A stretch of 5,210 bases of DNA from Porticoccaceae bacterium (GCA_002692165.1 NZJL01000031.1:1-5210), one strand, 5' to 3'. Counted from the stretch's first letter, positions 1 to 5,210 are shown. Notes: generated from the sequence alone by a model not told the origin. Made by a program: numbers and translations.

Positions 1-182
1 AGATTTTGGATTACGTCGTAAAAGATCTCATCTGGGGCGTCGAACCCAAATGCAGCAGGATTGCCGATATTAAGCTTAATTACTTTTTGTCCTTGATCTT
101 CTAGCCATTCGGCATGATCAAGCACTGGTCCACGGATATCGTAGTGTGCTTGGTCAAGTTTAGTGGACTTTAATATATCCAT
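1..182 (-). CDS. alaA: Glutamate-pyruvate aminotransferase AlaA (N-terminal part, runs off the left edge)
   Basis: Only the first 60 codons are in the window, reading leftwards from ATG at 182-180. The translation carries the N-terminal signature of AlaA-type class I pyridoxal-phosphate aminotransferases: YDIRGPVL near residues 14-21, then VIKLNIGNPAAFGFDAPDEI near residues 34-53, nearly the same as the E. coli AlaA (YfbQ) segment. Members of the family make alanine from pyruvate and glutamate in the cytoplasm. The catalytic lysine and the rest of the PLP fold lie outside the window, so activity cannot be judged. The frame stays open upstream of 182 but has no ATG, GTG or TTG there, and the family N-terminus fits this ATG. 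No strong Shine-Dalgarno sequence is visible. The gene is divergent from the tRNA unit. Confidence 0.9.
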   Translation of the reverse strand, partial: MDILKSTKLDQAHYDIRGPVLDHAEWLEDQGQKVIKLNIGNPAAFGFDAPDEIFYDVIQN

Positions 183-415
183 CTTTAATTGGTCACCATC
201 ATCATTCGCTCTGGAGCCTATTGTACCCAAAATTGAATATTGGTTTTCCGTTTTTATTCGTCACCTAACTTTCCCGATTGTTTGATTTTGGGGTTTACTA
301 ATGACTAGATGTTAGAAAAATATGGAATAATTGTGACATAAATAGTTATAGAGTATTTCTCTCAAATTCAGAGTTATAGCAGATCGTGGATAAGCGATAA
401 GGCTGCGAGTCCATA
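183..415. other. AT-rich divergent intergenic region, no gene seen
   Basis: This stretch between the alaA start and the tRNA promoter has no reading frame with a start, a Shine-Dalgarno sequence and a recognisable product. It is AT-rich, particularly at 290-380, as is common upstream of stable-RNA promoters, where UP elements and Fis sites occur. I cannot point to a specific Fis match. The 8-base word AGTTATAG occurs at 344-351 and again at 372-379, too short to call a repeat element. Confidence 0.6.
220..225 (-). promoter_or_regulatory. Possible -10 element for alaA
   Basis: On the minus strand the bases read TACAAT, five of six matches to the sigma70 -10 consensus, about 38 bases upstream of the alaA ATG. 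No convincing -35 is found 16-18 bases further upstream (the sequence there is close to GAAAAC). This is a tentative call based on position and a single element. Confidence 0.25.
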
Positions 416-443
416 TTGACGGAAAATCCCAAATCGCTATAAT
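416..443 (+). promoter_or_regulatory. Sigma70-type promoter of the tRNA-Glu/tRNA-Gly unit
   Basis: The -35 is TTGACG at 416-421 (five of six matches) and the -10 is a perfect TATAAT at 438-443, with a 16-base spacer. Transcription would start near 450. The bases just after the -10 (GTTGCC) are richer in G and C than the surroundings, as in discriminators of stringently controlled stable-RNA promoters. It points at the tRNA pair starting 107 bases downstream, and no other gene lies between. The consensus match is seen directly; assignment to the tRNAs is inferred from position. Confidence 0.75.
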
Positions 444-449
444 GTTGCC

Positions 450-556
450 TCTTGAAAGGACGTCCTGCGGTAGTTATATCATCGAATGCGTCCGTAGAAT
501 TGCACGGAAAAGCGGCTTTAAATAGAAAAGCCCCATTAAATCATAAGTTTAAACAC
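450..556 (+). other. 5' leader of the tRNA transcript
   Basis: About 107 bases separate the predicted transcription start from the first tRNA. There is no supported reading frame. Several short inverted repeats are present: a perfect 10-bp palindrome AGGACGTCCT at 457-466, TCCGT/ACGGA at 491-495 and 504-508 around an 8-base loop, and GGCTTT/AAAGCC at 514-519 and 527-532 around a 7-base loop. None is followed by a T run, so they are not intrinsic terminators. The leader is presumably removed during 5' maturation of tRNA-Glu; the hairpins may be processing structures or chance. Confidence 0.45.
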
Positions 557-632
557 GTCCCGTTCGTCTAGAGGCCTAGGACACCGCCCTTTCACGGCGG
601 TAACAGGGGTTCGACTCCCCTACGGGACGCCA
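557..632 (+). tRNA. tRNA-Glu (anticodon TTC)
   Basis: This is a complete 76-base cloverleaf with encoded CCA at 630-632. The acceptor stem GTCCCGT pairs with ACGGGAC (622-628) and the discriminator base is G629. The anticodon stem CCGCC/GGCGG (584-588, 596-600) encloses the loop CTTTCAC with anticodon TTC at 591-593. The T arm has the GGTTCGA core. The sequence is nearly identical to E. coli tRNA-Glu. It reads GAA and GAG codons, and glutamyl-tRNA also feeds tetrapyrrole synthesis in bacteria of this group. It is the first tRNA of a two-tRNA unit, with a 19-base spacer to tRNA-Gly. Confidence 0.98.
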
Positions 633-651
633 CTGCATAGCAGCTTAAAGT

Positions 652-727
652 GCGGGAATAGCTCAGTTGGTAGAGCGGTACCTTGCCAAGGTACAGGTCG
701 CCGGTTCGAACCCGGTTTCCCGCTCCA
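652..727 (+). tRNA. tRNA-Gly (anticodon GCC)
   Basis: This is a complete 76-base cloverleaf with encoded CCA at 725-727. The acceptor stem GCGGGAA pairs with TTCCCGC. The anticodon stem GTACC/GGTAC (678-682, 690-694) encloses TTGCCAA with anticodon GCC at 685-687. The D arm has AGCTCAGTTGGTAGAGC and the T arm GGTTCGAA. It closely matches E. coli tRNA-Gly(GCC), which reads GGC and GGU. It lies 19 bases after tRNA-Glu and is presumably cotranscribed from the promoter at 416-443. No second copy of its 3' end was seen in the window, so there is no evidence that it is an occupied integration site. Confidence 0.98.
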
Positions 728-729
728 AT

Positions 730-757
730 AAAAAAAAAGTATTTTTTTTAAAAAAAA
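730..757 (+). terminator. A/T homopolymer block, possible weak terminator after the tRNAs
   Basis: Two bases after the tRNA-Gly CCA lie A9 (730-738), GTA, T8 (742-749) and A8 (750-757). The A9 and T8 runs could pair around GTA and supply a U tract, which would stop the tRNA transcript. The stem has no GC pairs, so it is a poor intrinsic terminator on paper. It is the only T run placed correctly for the tRNA unit, and transcription may instead be ended by Rho or 3' processing. The runs are also sites prone to length slippage. Confidence 0.35.
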
Positions 758-773
758 GTCTTGTACTCTAGCG

Positions 774-796
774 TTTCGCGTATAAACTACGCGAAA
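774..796. repeat. Perfect 9-bp inverted repeat, candidate operator upstream of the dioxygenase gene
   Basis: TTTCGCGTA (774-782) and TACGCGAAA (788-796) are exact reverse complements separated by TAAAC. No T run follows on either strand, so it is not a standard terminator. The dyad lies 118 bases before the preferred dioxygenase start and its centre is 35 bases upstream of a perfect TATAAT at 820-825. This places it near -47 relative to the predicted transcription start, a usual position for an activator site. A homodimeric regulator site is the simplest reading; the regulator is not in the window. Confidence 0.5.
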
Positions 797-819
797 AATG
801 AGTTGTGCGAATTTAAATA

Positions 820-825
820 TATAAT
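820..825 (+). promoter_or_regulatory. Candidate -10 element for the dioxygenase gene
   Basis: The bases are a perfect TATAAT, giving a predicted transcription start near 832 and a 5' leader of about 83 bases. At 17 bases upstream the -35 would be AATGAG, a poor match, so the promoter may depend on an activator, consistent with the dyad at 774-796. A competing reading is TTGTAC (761-766) with TATAAA (781-786), but the 14-base spacer is too short. The surroundings are AT-rich, so a chance -10 cannot be excluded. Confidence 0.4.
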
Positions 826-914
826 TTTTTTAAGTTTTGCCGATTTAATGACTGACAACGTTGAACATTAGTTGTTGTATTTTTTAGCAGCTTTCACAGC
901 TAAGAGGTATGAGT

Positions 915-1985
915 ATGAATGAGACAATTGCTAGTAAAGAACTTGCCCCTTTGGCATCGGCTCAAGAGCCCAAGTGGTGGCTGGGTTCGCCTGTTATTGA
1001 TCCTGCAAAGTATACAATTGACGGTAATGAATTTCGCAACCATTGCGGGCCGCTGTTGCCCTCTGAACGACTGGGCAAACTCATGGAGACTACCTTTAAC
1101 GACGTGGGGCTAGTTCACGTCACAAACACTGGTCTCGAAGATCTTGATTCAATGAAAGCAATCGCGAGTCATATCATAAAGAAGCAACGGCGATATGAAG
1201 GTGGAGCAAATCCGCGAAAAGCACTGCAGGCAAATGTGTTTGAAGTGGGTGCGCCACTTGAAGCATGGCTTCATTACCATCATGAAATGGCTTACATAGG
1301 TTCCAGCACAAAAATGCTAGCGTTTTTGGTTCATAAAATGCCAAAAAAAGGTGGGTATACCTTTGTTTCCGATAATGTAAAGGCGACTGAAGATTTGCTC
1401 GCAACACCCTTCGGCAGAAAACTAAAACACAAGGGGCTCTGCTACCACAGGAACTTGACCGATCGAGAGCAGTTCAAAGATAAGCTAGATATAGGGGTCT
1501 ATAATCACTGGCAACAATCTATGCTGACTGAAGATCCCGACATAGCGATCTACGAAGCACGGAAGCGTGGGCTTCAGGCAGAGTGGGGCGACGATCGACT
1601 TCTGAAGACTCGGTATTACATCTCCGCGTTCGAATATTTCCCTCAAATGGATAAGAATTTGTTATACAGCAGCATGGCTGATGACAGCACTTGGTTTGAC
1701 ACCTGGCCTATGGTTCAACATCTTCCTGAAAACGAGAGGCCCCTCAAATTAACGTTTGGTGACGATACGGAAATGAGCAGGGACGAGAAGCAACAGTTTC
1801 TAGACGTCTACGATCGTTATGGCATTCCCTTAGAGTGGCAAGTGGGAGATATAGGGATTATATGCAATTTCCGTTTCGCTCATGGTCGTCCCGCAGTGCA
1901 TTTGGAAGAAGGAGAAGAAAGGCAGTTGGGAGTCTTGATCGGCGAGTCTTACGACAGAGTTGAGACTTACGAAGATAAATGGTGA
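915..1985 (+). CDS. TauD/TfdA (SyrP-like) Fe(II)/2-oxoglutarate-dependent dioxygenase, substrate unknown
   Basis: The product is a cytoplasmic 356-residue protein with no signal peptide or membrane segment. Family enzymes couple oxidative decarboxylation of 2-oxoglutarate to hydroxylation of a small organic substrate. The visible iron-binding triad is H122 and E124 in HHEMAY and the distal H323 in FAHGRPA; R336 in EERQLGV, 13 residues on, is placed to bind the 2-oxoglutarate carboxylate. The middle (GLQAEW then TRYYISAF, about residues 219-239) and LTFGDDTEM (about 279-287) follow the SyrP-like branch, whose usual FNQ motif is not obvious here. AGAGG at 903-907 is only one base from the ATG at 909 but seven from the ATG at 915, so 915 is preferred; 909 would add Met-Ser. 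The gene is followed 61 bases later by an FAD oxidase, probably in the same transcript. The family call is firm, the substrate is not known. Confidence 0.88.
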   Translation: MNETIASKELAPLASAQEPKWWLGSPVIDPAKYTIDGNEFRNHCGPLLPSERLGKLMETTFNDVGLVHVTNTGLEDLDSMKAIASHIIKKQRRYEGGANPRKALQANVFEVGAPLEAWLHYHHEMAYIGSSTKMLAFLVHKMPKKGGYTFVSDNVKATEDLLATPFGRKLKHKGLCYHRNLTDREQFKDKLDIGVYNHWQQSMLTEDPDIAIYEARKRGLQAEWGDDRLLKTRYYISAFEYFPQMDKNLLYSSMADDSTWFDTWPMVQHLPENERPLKLTFGDDTEMSRDEKQQFLDVYDRYGIPLEWQVGDIGIICNFRFAHGRPAVHLEEGEERQLGVLIGESYDRVETYEDKW

Positions 1986-2030
1986 CTCGTCACCGCGTGC
2001 TCCGACAATTGCAAGAGCAACATTGGTTTA

Positions 2031-2049
2031 AAGGGACGATCAAGCCATA
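2031..2049 (+). promoter_or_regulatory. Shine-Dalgarno and non-canonical ATA start of the FAD oxidase
   Basis: AAGGGA at 2031-2036 is followed by ATA at 2047-2049. If AAGG is aligned with AAGGAGG, the gap to ATA is nine bases, which is normal. Protein homology (ILDAITQEL near the N-terminus) continues up to this point, and the upstream in-frame stop TAA is at 2029-2031. Other in-frame candidates are ATC at 2059 and ATT at 2185, with poorer placement. The preference for ATA is inference. Confidence 0.45.
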
Positions 2050-3426
2050 TTAGATGCAATCACACAAGAGCTCACTGCCCTCCTAGGACCGAAAAATGTC
2101 CTAAGAAAATCGAGCATAGGGGAAAAGCATAAGAAAGATTGGAGCGGCACCCCGGCCGTCAGTCCTCAACTTGTTTGCCGACCAATTACCACACTCGATC
2201 TATCTAAAATCCTCAAGATTTGTCATTCTTATTCTCAATCGGTTGTAGTCCAAGGTGGCATGACTGGATTGGCCGGTGGCGCAACGCCCAACAGTGATGA
2301 GGTGGCGATATCACTAGAACGAATGAGCGGTATAGAAGAAATTGACGAAAAAAACATGACTATGATTGCCTGGGCGGGTACGCCTCTTCAGACGCTTCAA
2401 GAGGCAGCAATCGAAAAAGAACTTTATCTGCCACTGGATTTGGCGCCTCGTGGTAGTTGCACAATCGGAGGGAATATTGCGACGAATGCTGGTGGTACCG
2501 AAGTCATCAGATTTGGAATGGCAAGATCTTCAGTGCTTGGGTTAGAGGTAGTTCTTGCAGATGGGACTATAGTTTCAGCCATGAACAGGATGATCAAAAA
2601 TAACTCTGGTTACGATTTGAAACACCTTTTTATTGGTTCGGAAGGCACTTTGGGCGTCGTTTCGCGCACCGTTCTCCAATTACAACCCAACTCCGTGAGT
2701 ACTCATACTGCTTTGTGTGCGCTCAGTGATTATCAATCCGTCATATCGGTGCTCAATAATCTTAAACTTAGCTTGGGGGGAGGGCTTACCGGCTTTGAGT
2801 TGATGTGGGCCAACTATTTCGAAGGAGTCATCGAAATGGTTCCAACCTTAAAAAATCCATTCTCGCAAGGACATTCATTTTATTTGTTGGTGGAATATAA
2901 GGATAATGATCTGAGTTCGGGAGCCCAACGTTTTGAGGATGCGTTAGTCTCTAATATAGAAAGTGATCTGCTTCAAGACGCCTTAATCGCTCAATCGAGT
3001 CAAGATGCGCTTGGATTTTGGCGGATTAGAGATGCAGTCAGTGAGGTGCTTCCGCTTCTTGGGCCAATTTCTAATCAAGATGTAAGCCTACCGATTGGTT
3101 TAATCGGAGATTTTGCAGAAGCTGCCGAGTCTCGAATGAAGGATAAGTACCCTGGTTTTAAAATAATGTATTTCGGGCACATCGGGGATAATAACTTGCA
3201 CGCCTTTGCCTACACCGGACGCGCAGAGGATGTGAAACCGATCAATACAGACATTATGCATATGATTGGAGAGTTTGGAGGGGCTATAACAGCGGAGCAT
3301 GGCGTAGGGGTTTTGAAGAAGCAATATTTGCCGTTATCTCGAACCGACAATGAAATCCAGTTAATGAGAACACTCAAAAACGCGATGGATCCAAAGGGAA
3401 TACTAAACCCGGGGCGCGTATTATAA
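2047..3426 (+). CDS. FAD-linked oxidase/dehydrogenase, GlcD/D-2-hydroxyglutarate dehydrogenase-like, no canonical start codon
   Basis: The open frame (2032-3426) codes for a full-length FAD_binding_4 plus FAD-oxidase_C protein of about 459 residues, the usual size for enzymes oxidising 2-hydroxyacids. Counting ATA at 2047 as residue 1, the motifs are: the FAD loop QGGMTGLAGGA at 69-79; GGNIATNAGG 141-150; GYDLKHLFIGSEGTLGV 188-204; R328 in WRIRDAV; H378 and H385 in HIGDNNLH with E417, the probable metal ligands; H418 in EHGVG, the probable catalytic base; and NPGRVL at the C-terminus. No ATG, GTG or TTG occurs in frame before 2260, which lies inside the FAD loop, so a 388-residue version from 2260 would lack part of the FAD fold. 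AAGGGA at 2031-2036 is correctly placed for the ATA at 2047. It is either an AUA start or a start-codon loss. It is likely cotranscribed with the dioxygenase, 61 bases upstream. Confidence 0.82.
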   Translation: MLDAITQELTALLGPKNVLRKSSIGEKHKKDWSGTPAVSPQLVCRPITTLDLSKILKICHSYSQSVVVQGGMTGLAGGATPNSDEVAISLERMSGIEEIDEKNMTMIAWAGTPLQTLQEAAIEKELYLPLDLAPRGSCTIGGNIATNAGGTEVIRFGMARSSVLGLEVVLADGTIVSAMNRMIKNNSGYDLKHLFIGSEGTLGVVSRTVLQLQPNSVSTHTALCALSDYQSVISVLNNLKLSLGGGLTGFELMWANYFEGVIEMVPTLKNPFSQGHSFYLLVEYKDNDLSSGAQRFEDALVSNIESDLLQDALIAQSSQDALGFWRIRDAVSEVLPLLGPISNQDVSLPIGLIGDFAEAAESRMKDKYPGFKIMYFGHIGDNNLHAFAYTGRAEDVKPINTDIMHMIGEFGGAITAEHGVGVLKKQYLPLSRTDNEIQLMRTLKNAMDPKGILNPGRVL

Positions 3427-3460
3427 GGTGCAGCTTTTAGGCTGGATATCCATTTTTCTT

Positions 3461-5122
3461 TTACGCTGCGCCTCGATGCCTCTCCGGAAAACTTCTGCTA
3501 AATGCTGTTAAGACCGACTGGACTGCTGCGGCGATGGTATCCTCTGCGATAGCCACGGCAGAATAATGTTGGCCATTGACCGCAAGCTCGATGCATGCCT
3601 GGGCTTTCGAATCTGCTCCACTCTCGATGGCATGTTGATCAAATTGTGTGATCTCAATACTACATGCGAAATATTTATTTAGCCCTTGTATCAAGGCTTC
3701 AAGTGGCCCCGAACCATGACATTGAACAGCTACACCGTTGATGTAGAATTCTGCTTCAACATGTTTATCCCGATGCTTGAGATTATAGTCAGTGAGCAAC
3801 CATTGCTGCTTCACTTTTATAAAATATTCCTCATATAGTGCATGGATGTTTGCCGAAGAGATCTCTTGTCCGGTTTCCTCCGCGGCCCGTTGAATGACCT
3901 TCGCTAGGCTGACATGAAGCCATTTGGGTAGTTCAATGCCAAAATCGCGTTCTAGAACCAACGCTACACCGCCCTTGCCACTTTGGCTATTGATTCTCAC
4001 TACAGCCTCGTAGCATCTATTAATATCCCGAGGATCGATCGGCAAGTAGGCGACATTCCAAATTTTTTGATCGTTTTCCTCGTGATATTGCATTGATTTT
4101 CGTATGGCATCCTGATGGCTACCAGAAAATGCGGTGTATACAAGCTCTCCTGCCCAAGGGTGTCTTGGAGCAATTTTTATTTCTGTGCAATCTTCGACAA
4201 CCTCTATTATTTTCACGATATTAGAAAAGTCGAGATTAGGATCGATGCCTTGCGAGTAAAGATTCATTGCCATGGTCACGATATCCATATTGCCGGTTCT
4301 CTCGCCATTTCCAAGGAGCGTTCCTTCGATGCGATCTGCGCCCGCCAGCACGCCAAGTTCCGCAGCTGCGACGGCACAACCTCTATCATTGTGTGTGTGT
4401 AGACTGATGATAATCGCGTTCCTATATGCCAGATGTCGGCAAAAATATTCGATTTGATCCGCGAAAATATTTGGCGTGGACATCTCAACCGTAGCGGGGA
4501 GGTTGATAATAACCTTTTGCCCTTGCTCTGGTTTCCATTCAGAGACCACCGCATCACAAACAGTTACAGCATGATTAAGCTCGGTACCGGTGAAACTCTC
4601 CGGTGAATATTGAAAAATCCATTCAGTCTCTGGAAATTTCATTGAAGCCTCCCGAACCCACTTGGCACCGTTTTTTGCAATGTCTAATATGCCGTCAGAG
4701 GAAATTCTAAAAACCTGCTCACGCTGGACCGCGGACGTGGAATTATAGAGATGAACTATAGCCCGTTTCGCTCCTATGAGAGATTCGTAAGTTCTATCTA
4801 TCAGCTCCTTTCTTGCTTGAGTTAGCACCTGTACCGTTACATCATGCGGAATCAAGTCGTCATCGATTAGTTTTCTCGTAAAGTCGAAATCAGGTTGAGA
4901 GGCTGATGGAAACCCAATTTCTATTTCCTTGAATCCAAGCTGAACAAGGAGTTTAAACATTTTTGTCTTCTTCTCAACAGACATGGGGTTTACCAGCGCT
5001 TGGTTCCCATCTCGTAAGTCAACGCTGCACCATGTGGGTGCCTCGGTTATTCGTCTATTAGGCCAGATTCGGTCTTCAAGTTGAACTTGCTTAAACTGAC
5101 TGTATTTCTGATGATCAAACAC
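3461..5122 (-). CDS. leuA: 2-isopropylmalate synthase (long, leucine-regulated type)
   Basis: The enzyme condenses acetyl-CoA with 2-oxoisovalerate, the first committed step of leucine synthesis, in the cytoplasm. From GTG at 5122 the product has 553 residues, matching the long LeuA form of Pseudomonas and actinobacteria. LRDGNQ (36-41) begins the HMGL-like TIM barrel and supplies the metal-binding aspartate D38; SLHTHNDRG (240-248) gives the metal-binding H242 and H244; GNGERTGN (271-278) is the family signature. The C-terminal LeuA dimer/allosteric domain shows HGSGPLEAL (469-477) and GADSKAQA (502-509), so leucine feedback inhibition is expected. AGAGGG (5135-5130) lies seven bases before the GTG. 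A TTG start at 5155 would add 11 residues but has no Shine-Dalgarno sequence, and the family N-terminus (FDHQKY then WP) fits the GTG. It is convergent with the FAD oxidase gene, 34 bases apart. Confidence 0.96.
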   Translation of the reverse strand: MFDHQKYSQFKQVQLEDRIWPNRRITEAPTWCSVDLRDGNQALVNPMSVEKKTKMFKLLVQLGFKEIEIGFPSASQPDFDFTRKLIDDDLIPHDVTVQVLTQARKELIDRTYESLIGAKRAIVHLYNSTSAVQREQVFRISSDGILDIAKNGAKWVREASMKFPETEWIFQYSPESFTGTELNHAVTVCDAVVSEWKPEQGQKVIINLPATVEMSTPNIFADQIEYFCRHLAYRNAIIISLHTHNDRGCAVAAAELGVLAGADRIEGTLLGNGERTGNMDIVTMAMNLYSQGIDPNLDFSNIVKIIEVVEDCTEIKIAPRHPWAGELVYTAFSGSHQDAIRKSMQYHEENDQKIWNVAYLPIDPRDINRCYEAVVRINSQSGKGGVALVLERDFGIELPKWLHVSLAKVIQRAAEETGQEISSANIHALYEEYFIKVKQQWLLTDYNLKHRDKHVEAEFYINGVAVQCHGSGPLEALIQGLNKYFACSIEITQFDQHAIESGADSKAQACIELAVNGQHYSAVAIAEDTIAAAVQSVLTAFSRSFPERHRGAA

Positions 5123-5185
5123 ATTAAAACCCTCTAAATGATTAATTTCGCCCAAGCATTACAAAAAGAAATTCTTAGTAAAACC

Positions 5186-5191
5186 ATTATA
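5186..5191 (-). promoter_or_regulatory. Candidate -10 element for leuA
   Basis: On the minus strand the bases read a perfect TATAAT, about 63 bases upstream of the preferred GTG start. At a 17-base spacing the -35 would fall at or beyond the right edge, so it cannot be checked. TTGCCA at 5208-5203 is only 11 bases away and too close. No leucine-rich leader peptide or attenuator is visible in the short stretch available; these could lie only between about 5179 and 5123, where the one ATG frame has five codons. Confidence 0.4.
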
Positions 5192-5210
5192 AGTCATTAT
5201 TTTGGCAATT

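Noticed and set aside
652..727. tRNA-Gly as an occupied integration (att) site
   Set aside because: No repeat of its 3' end (GGTTCGAA...CCCGCTCCA) was found downstream in the window and no integrase gene is present.
848..871. Seven-codon frame (MTDNVEH) in the dioxygenase leader as a leader peptide
   Set aside because: It has no Shine-Dalgarno sequence, no biased codon run and no terminator/antiterminator pair around it.
1174..1407. 77-codon minus-strand frame inside the dioxygenase gene
   Set aside because: It overlaps the conserved HHEMAY region of a clearly coding plus-strand gene, has no recognisable product and no Shine-Dalgarno support; it is a shadow frame.
1983..2118. Open frame continuing past the dioxygenase TGA, with a TTTAAAG slippery-like heptamer at 2027-2033, as a possible readthrough or frameshift fusion to the FAD oxidase
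   Set aside because: The stop at 1983-1985 must first be read through, a -1 shift at TTTAAAG would enter the wrong frame (a +1 shift would be needed), and the extension has no family resemblance.
3100..3324. 74-codon minus-strand frame inside the FAD oxidase gene
   Set aside because: It lies opposite the HIGDNNLH and EHGVG motifs of the real gene and encodes nothing recognisable.
3427..3472. Terminator between the convergent FAD oxidase and leuA genes
   Set aside because: Only a 4-bp stem CAGC/GCTG (3431-3444), a 10-bp palindrome TGGATATCCA and an interrupted T-rich stretch (3452-3462) are present. A longer GGTGCAGC/GCTGCGCC pairing needs a 30-base loop and extends into leuA. None is a convincing intrinsic terminator.
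4115..4557. Overlapping frames of 61-95 codons opposite to or shifted within leuA
   Set aside because: They cover the conserved HTHND and GNGERTGN segment of LeuA; no start signals or homology support them.
5142..5159. ATG at 5159 on the minus strand as a leuA leader peptide start
   Set aside because: The frame is only five codons, contains one leucine codon and has no Shine-Dalgarno sequence.

Overview
The window looks like chromosomal DNA from a gammaproteobacterium; the order cannot be settled from this sequence alone. The evidence is an AlaA-type aminotransferase N-terminus closely matching the enterobacterial/pseudomonad form, two tRNAs almost base-for-base like E. coli tRNA-Glu(UUC) and tRNA-Gly(GCC) with encoded CCA ends, and a long, leucine-regulated 2-isopropylmalate synthase of the type found in Pseudomonas and relatives. 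There is no sign of a plasmid, phage, insertion sequence or CRISPR array.

Layout. Bases 1-182 (minus) are the first 60 codons of alaA, which runs off the left edge. Bases 183-556 are a divergent non-coding region holding a good sigma70-type promoter (416-443, TTGACG-16-TATAAT) for the two-tRNA unit at 557-632 and 652-727. Bases 728-914 hold an A/T homopolymer block, a perfect 23-bp dyad (774-796) and a consensus -10 (820-825). Then come two plus-strand genes: a SyrP/TauD-type Fe(II)/2-oxoglutarate dioxygenase (915-1985) and, 61 bases on, a GlcD/D-2-hydroxyglutarate-dehydrogenase-like FAD oxidase (2047-3426). leuA lies convergently on the minus strand (3461-5122), with its promoter at the right edge.

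How the genes relate. alaA, the tRNAs and leuA are housekeeping. The dioxygenase and FAD oxidase look like a two-gene metabolic module, in which hydroxylation of a small acid would be followed by FAD-dependent oxidation of the resulting hydroxyacid. This resembles in logic, but not in protein family of the second enzyme, the known glutarate hydroxylase/L-2-hydroxyglutarate oxidase pair CsiD (GlaH)-LhgO. The substrate is unknown.

The main oddity is that the FAD oxidase frame is intact over its full family length but has no ATG, GTG or TTG before the glycine-rich FAD loop. A good Shine-Dalgarno sequence sits at the right distance from an ATA codon at 2047. This is either a rare AUA start or a single-base start loss (ATG to ATA). 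Two start sites were revised from Shine-Dalgarno spacing: the dioxygenase to 915 rather than 909, and leuA to GTG at 5122 rather than TTG at 5155.
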